Counted from the first letter of the stretch, positions 34,101 to 43,369 are shown. The stretch: 57,738 bases of DNA from a bacterium (GCA_008933615.1 WBUR01000027.1:1-57738), one strand, 5' to 3'. Notes: generated from the sequence alone by a model not told the origin. Translations and numbers: made by a program.

Positions 34101-34958
34101 CTGATAAGCAGAACCTTGAATGATGATTACATAATCGGCATCGTCGGTTTTGTAGGATGCAATGGGTGAATAGTCGCGGCCGGTTAACTTGGCAAATTCA
34201 TTAAACAGTTGATCTGCTATAGGCGCCGCATGAGAACCAAAGTAGGCTTGCTGCGCCGCCAATTCAAATGCCTGCGCTTGTCCCGTTTTATCCATTCCCT
34301 GGATCGTTGGAAAATCAAAGTGAAACCAGTTCGGAATCCGTCGCCGCGACTTCCCAAATATCATTTTCTGCGCCGGTGTCGGAGACTCGATAAAGTCGTC
34401 ACCTTGGCCGAGGAATTCTTTCAATATATTTTGATCCGGCAGTGTTACCTGTTCCACTGATGACTTAGCATTATCCATGGCAACCATAACCGGGCAGAGT
34501 GACAGTTCAGCCAGTTTGTGTCCCAGAATAGTCAGGTCAACTGCTTCTTGAACATTGGGTGCGAAAAACTGAATACAGCCAGAGCCGGTTACGGCATGGA
34601 AATGGCGATGGTCGGTATTTTGAGAATGGCCACCCGGGTTACTATTTTCCGTATAATGTTGAATTACATAGGCAAGATGCCGATGTACGGATTCCGATAT
34701 CGATTCCTCTTCTCTCAGAATATTCCTGCCCTGCATGACCGTATTGGCGCGCATACCGGAAGCAGACAATCCCATTGCAAATGCAGCCCCTTGCGTATGT
34801 TGCTGCAATATCAGAGGTCGGCCGAAAATATTTCGAACAATCCCCGTTGGTATTTCCGTAACGCCTTCACAAATAGCCGATTCCACTATGTCTATGGCTG
34901 ACGTGCCTGTCAACGTTGTTGTTTTTCCAAGATACGATGTATGGCTGTGCTGATTCAT
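31101..34958 (-). CDS. PFOR-like 1285-aa iron-sulfur protein in the Rnf operon
   Basis: Residues about 10-400 resemble domains I-II of pyruvate:ferredoxin oxidoreductase (QGAAFAMGLSASG, GSGCIQFFAPNVQEAVDL, LRMVRPFP). Two ferredoxin motifs follow: CTGCGQCSVYCP (about 541) and CTGCGICADVCP (about 684). The last 350 residues sit where the PFOR thiamine domain would be but lack a recognisable GDG thiamine motif. They are homologous to the middle of the 850-aa neighbour, and end in a coiled coil. It lies between rnfB and rnfC, so I infer an electron-input or scaffold protein for Rnf. The start overlaps the rnfB stop as TAATG with GAGG upstream. Confidence 0.75.
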   Translation of the reverse strand: MNQHSHTSYLGKTTTLTGTSAIDIVESAICEGVTEIPTGIVRNIFGRPLILQQHTQGAAFAMGLSASGMRANTVMQGRNILREEESISESVHRHLAYVIQHYTENSNPGGHSQNTDHRHFHAVTGSGCIQFFAPNVQEAVDLTILGHKLAELSLCPVMVAMDNAKSSVEQVTLPDQNILKEFLGQGDDFIESPTPAQKMIFGKSRRRIPNWFHFDFPTIQGMDKTGQAQAFELAAQQAYFGSHAAPIADQLFNEFAKLTGRDYSPIASYKTDDADYVIIIQGSAYQRIASVVDHLRSKKIKAGAMHLRMVRPFPVKVVCEMLTGKKGVAILERVIQPLDSEPPIYRDIVSALDKASQNSGKKKNPVFPDFPAMSDREKPVLYSGQYGTGEASLNYADMIRVFENMIGGGQRRFFVDIDFTRTSSQYPKQQILLQNINRDYPEALSLSLTPDLTKTKDSSVSNTKKTEPSELPLSLRQYEDHGPPYSRVSQFYDRTGVFYETDATQEIVADPFQSIPVVPSSTATFIRNEITREIVPEFIPSKCTGCGQCSVYCPESAIPPIVISAESFIKSAVDQVQVSGTAMSSWAPPVIKNFAKMINQALSSPKENRTTFGGILPDILIKLAGQMKMEGERLHTLKEQFNAMTPLLNFFPVAVTKTFFSDCERQQKGSGYLFSVAINPQSCTGCGICADVCPEEALVLRAQDSERSAQLQKHFRLWEQLPDTPADVIQKMVQDKAYDPFAAILLSRNYYMSMAGGFNYGKSSSEKTMTHLVTAVTESLTQSRMNTVIKEIEQRIQSLSEKIQNKLREALPTSNFDAVITSFKGTENARVSLDVILKKLSESQRFGIVETAWMERIVTLINDLKTLGWALSKGPTGVGRARFGAVLSGTGSMAWAKQFPYNAFTSPVVIYDQPDSMNFIHGLCHGHIRQMMDNVKLLRRADQEMQNEYDPIVHDERIAALAWGELTENEKVFVPPVFVIADYKMIADINASSLVALLSSDFPIKILMFDSACGTAEYWRGRMAITTTVLSARNTFFLQSSMAKKEHLFNGLMDGMRHMTPSFFHILTPGFDYSEKSFQLALQSRAFPLLRFVPSAKKSTFAQALNMSANPDPYEDNISLQYEQEESAGSQPAKYVLTFADWAFHQPELKDQFTLMDDQNRRGMPVSEYVVLEPEARADKIPFIVSVNEQNNIEKHQVSQKIVRAVEAADISWSTLREMAGMLTPYPQKLKDRMDEEWSVKHTAALEQLKADYEEKLQQLENVQLEKIKQKLSDKLMALSGYGNK

Positions 34959-35830
34959 TATAATTCCTCAGGTAAAACTTCTACTCTGCCGACGGGCAGG
35001 TTCGCGCTGGATTTTTTCTTAAACTGCATTCCTTCAATCCACACGATCGCATTAGTCGGACACCGGCGTGTCGCTTGCGGGGAGGCCAATTCATTTTTGC
35101 TGTAATCGATCACCGGAAGATTATTTTTCATTTCGATCAGGCCGGGTTCTGCATCGGCAACGCACCGCGTGCATGCATTGCAAGCGACGGAGCATCGCTC
35201 AAGCGCGGCGTCGCCTTCCAGAAGTGACCGGCATTGGACGATGAGATTATAACTGATCGGCATGATCGTAAAAAGTTGTTTGGGACAAACGTCCACGCAG
35301 TCATTGCATGCCGTGCACAAATTAATATCCACCACCGGCAATCCGTCGTCATTCATGGTGATCGCGTTAAACTCGCAGACCCGCGCGCAGTCGGCAAGTC
35401 CAAGGCAGCCCCAGACGCAGTCTTTATTTCCGCCGGTTATCATCGACACGCCGCGGCAGGTTCGCTGCCCCGCGTAGTCTGCCTGATTGTGGCTTTCTTG
35501 TTTTCCACCCGCGCATAGTAAACGCGCCACGCGTTTTTCTTCAAAACCTGCATTCACACCGAGAAAGCCTGCGATAGTTTCAACTCCGGCCGGCGAACTG
35601 ACCGAACATTTACCGGGCTTATTTTCACCGATGATAACGCTTTCTGCAAACGCACGACAACCGGGTTTTCCGCAGGCGCCGCAATTCGATCCCGGCAGCA
35701 TGGATTCAACCTGGTCGATTCTTGGATCTTCATACACCCGGAGTTTTTTGTAGGCTACAGCGAGGAGCGCGGCAAAAAATAGCCCCAACCCCACCATGAT
35801 GATAACTGCTGTTATGATTTGTGATATCAC
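34958..35830 (-). CDS. rnfB: Rnf complex subunit RnfB (ferredoxin input)
   Basis: Membrane-anchored iron-sulfur subunit of 290 aa that accepts electrons from ferredoxin. One N-terminal helix (about 5-27) is followed by the NCGACGKPGCRAF motif (about 49-61) with a further cysteine at about 74. Clusters then include CVWGCLGLADCARVC and CTACNDCVDVCP, a two-[4Fe-4S] ferredoxin unit. The start codon is GTG, five bases after AGGA. Unusually it is separated from rnfC by the 1285-aa PFOR-like gene and follows an 850-aa ferredoxin-domain gene. Typical Rnf operons keep rnfB next to rnfC or at the end. Confidence 0.93.
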   Translation of the reverse strand: MISQIITAVIIMVGLGLFFAALLAVAYKKLRVYEDPRIDQVESMLPGSNCGACGKPGCRAFAESVIIGENKPGKCSVSSPAGVETIAGFLGVNAGFEEKRVARLLCAGGKQESHNQADYAGQRTCRGVSMITGGNKDCVWGCLGLADCARVCEFNAITMNDDGLPVVDINLCTACNDCVDVCPKQLFTIMPISYNLIVQCRSLLEGDAALERCSVACNACTRCVADAEPGLIEMKNNLPVIDYSKNELASPQATRRCPTNAIVWIEGMQFKKKSSANLPVGRVEVLPEEL

Positions 35831-35849
35831 GATCGTCCTGACTTCCCGA

Positions 35850-38402
35850 TCAGTTAAAAGCCGCCGCGCGTTTGATTAAATCGTCCAACCCTTCTTCATC
35901 CGCATTCAATGGGATGCCCGGGTGAATACATTTTGCAGGACACTTTTCAGCAGCCTTAACCAATTGGGCGTAGGTTCCGCTCTTTGCATCGGCGATATAC
36001 GCCTGCTTGCTTCCGTTATATTTAAAAAGGTTCGGATTTACGTTAATGCACTCATTACAACTGGTGCATCGGATGGTATCCAGCCAAGGCTCCGTAGAAA
36101 CCGGTTCTTCCTCTTCAACCGCTTCCGGCGCTTGCGGTTCAGCAGTCTTTTGTGTGACAGGCTCGGTAACCGCAACCGCAGCTGATATCTTTACGGCCGG
36201 CTTAACTTCCAGCGAATCAAGTTCTAAAAGGATCGCAGATAATTTTTCCATCGCTTCACGAGCGGTAGATTGTTTGACTTGTTCTATCTCAGTGTTATGC
36301 GCTTCATTCAACCCTGCGATCTCTTTGGTTTTTTCTTCGAGCAACATTTGACGCGCTTTTTCGACGGCACGATCAACATGGTAACTGTTGATCCCTCCGA
36401 ATTCCTGTATGAAGTGCCAAAAATCCAGACGTTCCTGTCCGTACAACACCAGAAAATGCGTCGTGGCTACCTTATGCAGCATGTTCTGCTGATCGACCAT
36501 CCAAACAAATGGAATTTTCGAATAGGCCTCTGTTGGTTCCATTTTTAAGTAATCAGCAAACAAAACTAAATCATCTGACCAGTATTGCGGGGGAACATCA
36601 AAAAAGTGTTCCGCAAAAAAAACATCCTGTGAAGCAAAATCGGCGAATGAAAACGGCACGTTTATCACGGATTTTTGATCGCGTTTTGTTATAAAACTCA
36701 GTTCATATATCGGCCAATCCTGATCAGTCTGAGGATTTTTTTCAACATTGAATCGGCTTCCCCATTGAACCCCGCGGCGTTGATCGTAAGTAAATTCGGG
36801 GAATGCCCTGCTTTCCAATGCCGCTCCTGCCCAAACGTAAGTGTTTCGGCCGGATTCATCCCTGGGTGACAAAATATAAAATAATGCCGGAGAGAAGCCT
36901 GATATGCCCTTCATATAACCTTCGTACAAACCTTTCGGGTGAATCGTTGTCGATTGGAACACATAGGCGTTTCGATGCGATACGGCCAAAGCGCCCAATT
37001 CCTGTGGAAAAGAAAAATAGTCCTGGGCCATTGATTTTGCGGAGTGAATAATTTCCGCGTCCGATTTGATCACGATGGTCTTAATGGGTTTGTGCGATGC
37101 GAGCAATCTGGAAAATTCCGTCAGGTTATGCATTATCAATTCCTCCACCGGCGTGATGAGAAGTACCGGCGGGCACAGCGCCATTTCATCCTCGGTAAAA
37201 GCGCGCCAGTCAAAATTTGAAAAATACGCATCGTGAATGTCCGGTATATATTTTCCTTCAACTTCAAGCCGCGCAATACGAAACGCGCTTAACCATTCCG
37301 ACATCGACTTCATGTGCATCTCAAAAGCATTTTGCGCTTCAGAGCTGATGATGCGTTTGTCCGCAATGAGAATACTAGAATGCGCCAACAGGTCCGACCA
37401 GTTTCCTGCGATCGATCCGCTGAGGTTTTCTGCGATAACGGCTACGGAATCATACTTGAAATAGGAATCTATATTGCGAAGTATCGTAACTATTTTCTCA
37501 ATTCGCGTTAATCTTTGCGGCATCATCATCTCCGACGACGATTCCGGAATAACATTAGAAAATTTATCAAAATTGATAAAGGATGCGCCGTAGCCATACG
37601 AACCTTTAAGCGTTTCCGGGGCATTCGCGGCAGGTGTTTTTTGATTTTCTATGCGGAGCAGTTCATCTAATTTGTTTCGCAGAACGACTGTATCTTCTTT
37701 TACTTTTTGATATGATCGATGAAATTGAACACGAATTGCGGCTGACAAAAGCCAATACGGAGATTCGTGCGAGAAATGTAAGAGCTGCCCCGATTGAGGC
37801 AATTGGCTTTTAAGTTTTTGGATATCCTCCGAAAAAGTTTTCCCATCCTGCCCTTTGATTTTTAATTGGGTTTCCAATTTTTGCAGCGCCGGCCACATCA
37901 CATCGGTAAAAACAACGGACGCTGCCCTTGCATCAATGGATTCACGAACTATCAATTCCAGTCGGCCGATATTGTCTTTGAGAATTTTTGCATCCTGCGC
38001 TGACGGAGCAAAAGTTTTCAGGGCATTGTTCAGCAGTTCTGTTAACGATAGAACCGCAGCGTCATTTTCTGCCAAGCCGGCTTCATCCGGAACCCACACC
38101 GGGTAGTCGTATCGGACATGCATCATATCACGATAGTCACTGAGCAGCGCAGGAAATAATTGACTCCCTTTGATCCCGCCGCCCTGTGCGCTTCTGTAAA
38201 ATGATCTGAGGTTCCTCCAAAATGTTGTGAGCGTCTTCTCGTCCGATTCGTCCTTGATTTCAGGAAGGACCGGTATAGTTTTCAGGCCGGACGTAATTTT
38301 TTTTTCCGCGGATGATTTATCACGAGGATCTTCTCGCGATCGAATCGTTTTTTTCTTCAGCAGTTCATCCAATTCTGCAAATTTACTATCTACGCTGGTC
38401 AT
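35850..38402 (-). CDS. 850-aa ferredoxin-domain protein, paralogue of the PFOR-like neighbour
   Basis: Not a recognised family by name. The N-terminal third is helical (about 1-300). The middle (about 410-660) is homologous to the C-terminal part of the 1285-aa neighbour: HRNAYVFQST against ARNTFFLQSS, PALFYILSP against PSFFHILTP, KIPFVWMVDQQN against KIPFIVSVNEQN. A coiled coil (about 660-720) and an Ala/Glu/Pro linker lead to a ferredoxin-like domain with CTSCNECINVNPNLF near 778 and a later cysteine in EKCPAKC. GAGGGG precedes the start; rnfB begins 20 bp downstream. It may hand electrons from the 2-oxoacid oxidoreductase to RnfB; that is inference. Confidence 0.65.
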   Translation of the reverse strand: MTSVDSKFAELDELLKKKTIRSREDPRDKSSAEKKITSGLKTIPVLPEIKDESDEKTLTTFWRNLRSFYRSAQGGGIKGSQLFPALLSDYRDMMHVRYDYPVWVPDEAGLAENDAAVLSLTELLNNALKTFAPSAQDAKILKDNIGRLELIVRESIDARAASVVFTDVMWPALQKLETQLKIKGQDGKTFSEDIQKLKSQLPQSGQLLHFSHESPYWLLSAAIRVQFHRSYQKVKEDTVVLRNKLDELLRIENQKTPAANAPETLKGSYGYGASFINFDKFSNVIPESSSEMMMPQRLTRIEKIVTILRNIDSYFKYDSVAVIAENLSGSIAGNWSDLLAHSSILIADKRIISSEAQNAFEMHMKSMSEWLSAFRIARLEVEGKYIPDIHDAYFSNFDWRAFTEDEMALCPPVLLITPVEELIMHNLTEFSRLLASHKPIKTIVIKSDAEIIHSAKSMAQDYFSFPQELGALAVSHRNAYVFQSTTIHPKGLYEGYMKGISGFSPALFYILSPRDESGRNTYVWAGAALESRAFPEFTYDQRRGVQWGSRFNVEKNPQTDQDWPIYELSFITKRDQKSVINVPFSFADFASQDVFFAEHFFDVPPQYWSDDLVLFADYLKMEPTEAYSKIPFVWMVDQQNMLHKVATTHFLVLYGQERLDFWHFIQEFGGINSYHVDRAVEKARQMLLEEKTKEIAGLNEAHNTEIEQVKQSTAREAMEKLSAILLELDSLEVKPAVKISAAVAVTEPVTQKTAEPQAPEAVEEEEPVSTEPWLDTIRCTSCNECINVNPNLFKYNGSKQAYIADAKSGTYAQLVKAAEKCPAKCIHPGIPLNADEEGLDDLIKRAAAFN

Positions 38403-38426
38403 CGGACCCCTCTCTCGATAAGGCGC

Positions 38427-39380
38427 TTACACCGCAAATTTATCGAGCTCTAAGTTAATAGCTTTTTGTTTTTCCTCAGGCGTTATTCCCATATTGTGCG
38501 CGCCGTACAGATCATATCGTTCCTTCGTCTTGTCCTGATAAAGCAAACCGATCACCTGACGGTCAAGATTTTCAGCAAGTTCACGCGCCTCATGCAGATT
38601 CGAAGGATCATGATCCACGGTGTGTTTGTACATTTTGGCAACTGCGGGATCAATTTGAATTCCGTTCTTATGAGTCAGCAACGTAATCTCATCAGGGTTA
38701 TTAATGACCGGTTGGAATAGTTCTTTTTGAAACACAGGACAGCGCTGCAGGATGCGAATAAATGAAAAGCCCGGATGCTCAAACCCCGCCTCGATTGTGG
38801 CATACAAATGAGCCGGATTCCAGTCAACCGTCTGTGCAACAAACGATGCATTGGCAACGCCAAGGGTCGTTTGAATCGGATTGATTGGCGGTAATATAGA
38901 ACCGCGCGGATTCGTATTTGAAATGGTACCTTTGGACGAAGTTGGCGACGTCTGCCCTTTCGTTAAACCGTAGATCTCATTATCCAGAAGTAAAACGGTG
39001 ATATTCATGTTGTAGCGAATGGCGTGAATCCAGTGCGCGGTTCCGATGGAACAGCAGTCGCCGTCACCGGTTGCAACGAACACGTGCAGATCGGGCCGGC
39101 GGAATTTAACGCCGCAGGCAACGGGCAGCGCTCGGCCGTGCAGGCCGTGGAATCCGTAGGTCTTCATATAATGAGGAAATCGGCTTGAACAACCGATACC
39201 GGAAACAAAAACGGTGTTTTCCGGCGCAAGTTGTTTTTCACTGCAGAGTCTCTGCACGGATGTAAGTATGCCGTGGTCGCCGCATCCAGGACACCAACGG
39301 GCAATCGCGCTCTCGTAATCGGCCAGCGTGTAATATTCCTCGGGAATATCGAGGATACAATCGGATTTTAATCCAAACAC
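38427..39380 (-). CDS. korB: 2-oxoacid:ferredoxin oxidoreductase beta subunit (TPP)
   Basis: Thiamine-diphosphate subunit, 317 aa. The TPP/Mg motif is GDGDCCSIGTAHWIHAI (about 105-121) ending around LLLDNEIYGLTKGQ (about 131-144). WCPGCGDHG (about 29-37) and GIGCSSR (about 62-68) are typical KorB/2-oxoglutarate-type sites. With KorA it decarboxylates a 2-oxoacid to acyl-CoA and reduces ferredoxin. 195 bp separate it from korA, enough for an internal promoter. The annotation as 2-oxoglutarate-specific is by similarity only; pyruvate or branched substrates are possible. Confidence 0.92.
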   Translation of the reverse strand: MFGLKSDCILDIPEEYYTLADYESAIARWCPGCGDHGILTSVQRLCSEKQLAPENTVFVSGIGCSSRFPHYMKTYGFHGLHGRALPVACGVKFRRPDLHVFVATGDGDCCSIGTAHWIHAIRYNMNITVLLLDNEIYGLTKGQTSPTSSKGTISNTNPRGSILPPINPIQTTLGVANASFVAQTVDWNPAHLYATIEAGFEHPGFSFIRILQRCPVFQKELFQPVINNPDEITLLTHKNGIQIDPAVAKMYKHTVDHDPSNLHEARELAENLDRQVIGLLYQDKTKERYDLYGAHNMGITPEEKQKAINLELDKFAV

Positions 39381-39574
39381 GGGAGTTCTCCTTATTTATA
39401 ATTCTAGTAAGTGCTCATCAATTGAGAAACTTAATTCAATGAATAAAACTAAACAAAAGACATAAAATATATAAGGTGATTTTCTTTTTCATTTCTTGTT
39501 ATATGTTTTTCATTTCTTCTGCCGCCAAAAACAGCTCCTTAAGGAAGACTGATAATTTAGATTCAAAATTGTCT

Positions 39575-41482
39575 TCAAGCCGGAACCAGTTCATCGCCAT
39601 TGACAAGCGTTAATTCTTTTTCGAGCATCGCCACGATCGCGCCGGGGCGTAACGGCTGTCCGTGAACATTGGAAAAACAGTCCACTTCGATCAGCGTCTG
39701 CGCTCTCAGATAGAATGCCAATTGCGAAAGCCGGCGATTTTCACTTGTGATCATCGGATCGTTAGCATTGTCGGAGTAATTGATTTCTACCGTAATAATT
39801 TTCTTGAATCGCTTGAAAATATCTTTCAGGCCTGGTTCGAGCGGCGAGAGGAACCGGAGATGCACCGACGAAACGCGTCCGCCTTTTTCACGGATCATGT
39901 CGACGGCTTCTTCGATCGCGCCCAAGGTTGATCCCCAGCCAACAACGAGAATATCGCCTTCAGGTTCTCCGTGAACTTCAGGCGGTTTCAGAGACTGTAA
40001 AAACGATGCAAGTTTACGGCTTCGCCGGTCACAGCCTACTTGATTGATAGATGCTTCATAAGCCACGTGGCTCCATTGATCATGAGCCAAACCCGTCAGC
40101 GTATACATGCCGCCTTTTTGGCCTGGAATAGGCCTGCGGCTGAGTCCGGTTTCTTCATCCCAATCAAAAGCAGGCGTCCCTTCTTTCCAAGGGCTTTGAT
40201 CAATCGGCGAAGCAAACCACTCGGTATCAATTTTTGGCCTGGGGAACGGCTGAACGCCTGTCGCAAGATTGGCGTCCGTCAAAAGTATAACAGGCATCCT
40301 AAAGGCTTCGGCCAATCGGCGCGCCAATATTACAAAATGGAAACATTCTTCGATAGTCGCAGCGGCTAAAACGATTTTGGGCGTGTCACCCGGCTGTCCG
40401 AAAATAGAATATAATAAATCGCCTTGTTCGACTTTGGTGGGCAAACCCGTTGACGGGCCGCCGCGCTGCACGTTTACAATAACGAGCGGCACTTCGGCCA
40501 TTACAGCGAATCCGATGAATTCCGTTTTCAACGCCATGCCCGGGCCCGATGTAATGGTAATGGCCGTCTTGCCGGCGTAAGATGCGCCGATCGCAAATCC
40601 TATAGCAGCAATTTCGTCCTCCGCCTGATGAATCAATCCGCCGGCATTCTGAAAGCATTCCGCCAGGTGATGCGACGCCGACGTTGCCGGCGTGATAGGA
40701 TACATAGCGCACAGTTCAATTCCGGCTGAAATAGTTCCGAGACTCACCGCTTCATTTCCATTCATTACAACAAATTCCTCTGTCGTATCCATTACAGGTA
40801 TATCAAATTGAAAATTCAAATTTACCTTTGCCCATTCAAAACCGGCGCGTAAAAGCTTCAAGTTCACATCGACCACATCCTGTTTTTTCTTTCGGAAGAC
40901 GTGCTTGATCTGCGCTTCCGCTTTTTCCATATCCCGCGAGTAAATGAAACAAAGCATTCCAAAGACCCACATATTTTTTCCTTTACGCGGATCGGCGATA
41001 TGTTTCATTGACTCATGCTCAATTGGAATCTCGATGATTTCATAACCTCTGTCTTTGAGGTCCTTTAATGATTCCGCATATTCAGCCTGAATCGTTTTGA
41101 CTTCATGGTTTGCCCATTTGTTGTCCAATAAAATGATCGTTCCTTTGCGAAAGGCTTGCTGATCTATACGCCCGTACAGAACCTGTTCATTCATTGCAAC
41201 TACCAAATCCGCTTCGTCGCCCATGTTCGTTACCTTCTTTGACCCGATACGAATGCGAATCCCCGATGCCCCCGCTTTAGAGCGTGCCGGAGGTTGAATT
41301 TCAGCAGGAATGATCTCGACCGTCCAAACTCCGTTTCCCATTTTGGCCGAAATCAAGCCCATACTTTGACCGGTTTTTTGGGCTCCTTCACCGGAGTCGC
41401 TGACAATTTCAATGATATGTTGCTGGAGAGTCGTTTTCTTTATCAAGGTCTTTTGACCCCCGTTGGACTTGTTCTCTTTCAT
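39575..41482 (-). CDS. korA: 2-oxoacid:ferredoxin oxidoreductase alpha subunit (gamma-alpha fusion)
   Basis: 635-aa fusion of the gamma domain (about 25-215; GEGAQKTGQSM) and the alpha domain (about 230-600), as in KorA proteins. The alpha part has YPITPATSASHHLAE, EDEIAAIGFAIGASYAGK and VNVQRGGPSTGLPT, which bind substrate and TPP at the interface with KorB. GAGG lies five bases before the start. It opens the operon leading to the Rnf genes; a Crp/Fnr-like palindrome lies 91-104 bp upstream, with a -10-like TATATT at the right distance for activation. Confidence 0.93.
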   Translation of the reverse strand: MKENKSNGGQKTLIKKTTLQQHIIEIVSDSGEGAQKTGQSMGLISAKMGNGVWTVEIIPAEIQPPARSKAGASGIRIRIGSKKVTNMGDEADLVVAMNEQVLYGRIDQQAFRKGTIILLDNKWANHEVKTIQAEYAESLKDLKDRGYEIIEIPIEHESMKHIADPRKGKNMWVFGMLCFIYSRDMEKAEAQIKHVFRKKKQDVVDVNLKLLRAGFEWAKVNLNFQFDIPVMDTTEEFVVMNGNEAVSLGTISAGIELCAMYPITPATSASHHLAECFQNAGGLIHQAEDEIAAIGFAIGASYAGKTAITITSGPGMALKTEFIGFAVMAEVPLVIVNVQRGGPSTGLPTKVEQGDLLYSIFGQPGDTPKIVLAAATIEECFHFVILARRLAEAFRMPVILLTDANLATGVQPFPRPKIDTEWFASPIDQSPWKEGTPAFDWDEETGLSRRPIPGQKGGMYTLTGLAHDQWSHVAYEASINQVGCDRRSRKLASFLQSLKPPEVHGEPEGDILVVGWGSTLGAIEEAVDMIREKGGRVSSVHLRFLSPLEPGLKDIFKRFKKIITVEINYSDNANDPMITSENRRLSQLAFYLRAQTLIEVDCFSNVHGQPLRPGAIVAMLEKELTLVNGDELVPA

Positions 41483-41545
41483 GGCTTCCTCTGTCTCTTA
41501 TTGGAACGAATTTATTCACCTAAGTTCGTATATATACATGTAAAT

Positions 41546-41586
41546 AATATATCGGTTCCGCCTTTAAAAACAATGACATTGGTCAT
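41546..41586 (-). promoter_or_regulatory. Candidate activator site and promoter of korA-rnf operon
   Basis: ATGAC-ATTG-GTCAT (41573-41586) is a perfect palindrome with the 5-4-5 layout of Crp/Fnr-family sites. On the minus strand TATATT (41546-41551) lies 31 bp away centre to centre, placing the palindrome near -40.5, as for class II activation. Similar sites are at 45014, 52161 and 57715. Confidence 0.55.
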
Positions 41587-41804
41587 GTTTGCCATAGAAA
41601 ATTGAAATAGTTTTTCCTACAGAAAAATCGACAAACAGCACCCAAAAACCGCAGTCCCTAAATTAGGCGGCACGAATCAGCATGTCATTTTTAACAGCAT
41701 TTTGTTATAAAAATCTGCCAATGTGTCACTAGTTTTTGGACAAATAGAGCTGGACAATATCTAATCGGTACTCAATTTGTTTATCAGGTCTCGCGCAATA
41801 AAGA

Positions 41805-41834
41805 AAGTCCGCTTAGACACATCCAAGCGGACTT
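41805..41834 (-). terminator. Terminator after the Rieske/cytochrome b operon
   Basis: AAGTCCGCTT (41805-41814) pairs perfectly with AAGCGGACTT (41825-41834), a 10-bp stem. On the minus strand it runs into TTTCTTTATT. It separates the cytochrome genes from korA. The rest of 41587-41908 holds no gene I can see. Confidence 0.7.
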
Positions 41835-41908
41835 GTTATGGTGTAGTGATTTGAACCGTAGCAGCGTTCTTCGAGGTTTACAGGATCAAGACAGTGAGGT
41901 AAAATTTT

Positions 41909-43369
41909 TTATTTATTTTCAAGACGCCTGATATACGCGTACAATGATACGGCAAGAATTGTAATGATGAGCGTCGCAATTCCGAGCCCCCACCGACGAA
42001 AGAAATACTCTTCGACAGCCCGTTGTGCTTCGGCCGAAACAAAAGACGTTACATTCAGCCCCTTCTTCACAACCTCATCAAATTTTTCCTTGTTAAATGA
42101 ATGTATCATCGTGCGAGACTCCAGCCGCGCTTGGTGGGCGTCGCGTAGTTTGAATTTGGCCTCGCCGATCTCCATACCCCTTTGTTCAGCTTCTTCTACA
42201 ATACCCAGTGCCCTTTTCTGATCGTTTGTCAGGCTGTCTATAAGCAGTCTCATTTCCATCGCAACTTTATAGCCTTTAACGCTCTTCTGTTCCGTATGAC
42301 ATTTACTGCACACGGCGGTAGAATCCACACCCAGCATGCTCACCGTTGCAGTCGTGATGCCGTGGTTTCCGTGGCAGGTTTCGCATTCCGGAAATTTGTT
42401 TTCATCAAAAGCTTTTTTATGCGGGCTGGCAGAAAAAAGATCCGCATTAAGCGCGTGGCAAGATCCACAGACCTTTGAAATCGATTCAACTCCGGGAGGA
42501 ACCGCTCCATGATTACCGTGGCAGTCGTTGCAGGCGGGCGCCGACAGATCGTGCTTCTGCAACAGCGCTATTCCATGCACGCTTTTGGTAAATTTTTCAT
42601 ATTGATCCGTCGGAATCTTGTATTCTTTCATATAACCTGCATCCGCGTGACACTTCGCGCACGTTTCTGGAATAAGGGCGGCATTAACATGAGACTTCGC
42701 GCTCCCTGCAGGTTGAATATCATGCCCGCTGTGACAACTGGAACATACGGCAGTCTTTGCGTCACCCTGCGCATTGCGAATCCCGTGCACGCTCGTACGG
42801 TATTTATCCAACTGATCGACGGGAAGTGACGGATTATACAAACGCATATAGGCCGCGTTGGCGTGACATTGAGTGCAAGTCTGAATAACTCGAAGCGGAT
42901 GAACCGGAGACTTTGGATTCTTGACAGACACAATACCGTGCGTGCTATGACAGGTTATACATTGGACAATATGCTGGCCGCCTTTGATTGCATTTTTTCC
43001 ATGTACACTTGCTGCGAGCAAATTCATTTGGTGCGTCGGCAATTTTGAATTGTAACGGCTCATCCTCAGAGAATCCGCATGACAATTCGCGCACACTTTG
43101 GAAATCTCATCGCCGCGCGGAACCCCGATGAATCCATTACTTTTTTTCATTGCTTCATCCTGATCCTCTTTGGACGCGTCACCGCCATGACAGCCGGAAC
43201 AGGAAATTCCGTTCAAATTATGAACATCGGACTTGTATAGAGATGCCGGTTTGTCTCCCATGCCCTCGTGGCAGATGAAACATTGGTCAGGATTTTTGGG
43301 TGACGCTGCAATCGCATAAGGAATCGACAGGAAAAAAAATGCGATTAAAATTTTTGTTCCGTATTTCAT
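41909..43369 (-). CDS. Undecahaem c-type cytochrome with C-terminal anchor
   Basis: Exported 486-aa cytochrome with 11 CXXCH motifs (CFICH first, CSKCH last), a signal peptide ([18 protein letters not shown]) and a C-terminal transmembrane helix (about 455-478) that tethers it to the inner membrane. The start is the ATG overlapping the cytochrome b stop as ATGA, not the ATG three codons upstream. It follows the Rieske and cytochrome b genes, so it probably replaces cytochrome c1/f as electron acceptor of the quinol-oxidising complex. Repeated SVHG segments precede haem motifs, as in related large cytochromes. Confidence 0.88.
   Translation of the reverse strand: MKYGTKILIAFFFLSIPYAIAASPKNPDQCFICHEGMGDKPASLYKSDVHNLNGISCSGCHGGDASKEDQDEAMKKSNGFIGVPRGDEISKVCANCHADSLRMSRYNSKLPTHQMNLLAASVHGKNAIKGGQHIVQCITCHSTHGIVSVKNPKSPVHPLRVIQTCTQCHANAAYMRLYNPSLPVDQLDKYRTSVHGIRNAQGDAKTAVCSSCHSGHDIQPAGSAKSHVNAALIPETCAKCHADAGYMKEYKIPTDQYEKFTKSVHGIALLQKHDLSAPACNDCHGNHGAVPPGVESISKVCGSCHALNADLFSASPHKKAFDENKFPECETCHGNHGITTATVSMLGVDSTAVCSKCHTEQKSVKGYKVAMEMRLLIDSLTNDQKRALGIVEEAEQRGMEIGEAKFKLRDAHQARLESRTMIHSFNKEKFDEVVKKGLNVTSFVSAEAQRAVEEYFFRRWGLGIATLIITILAVSLYAYIRRLENK

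Noticed and set aside
31101-34958. Calling the 1285-aa protein a standard pyruvate:ferredoxin oxidoreductase
   Set aside because: It lacks a recognisable GDG thiamine motif and part of its C-terminal region is shared with a non-PFOR neighbour; length and operon context also differ.
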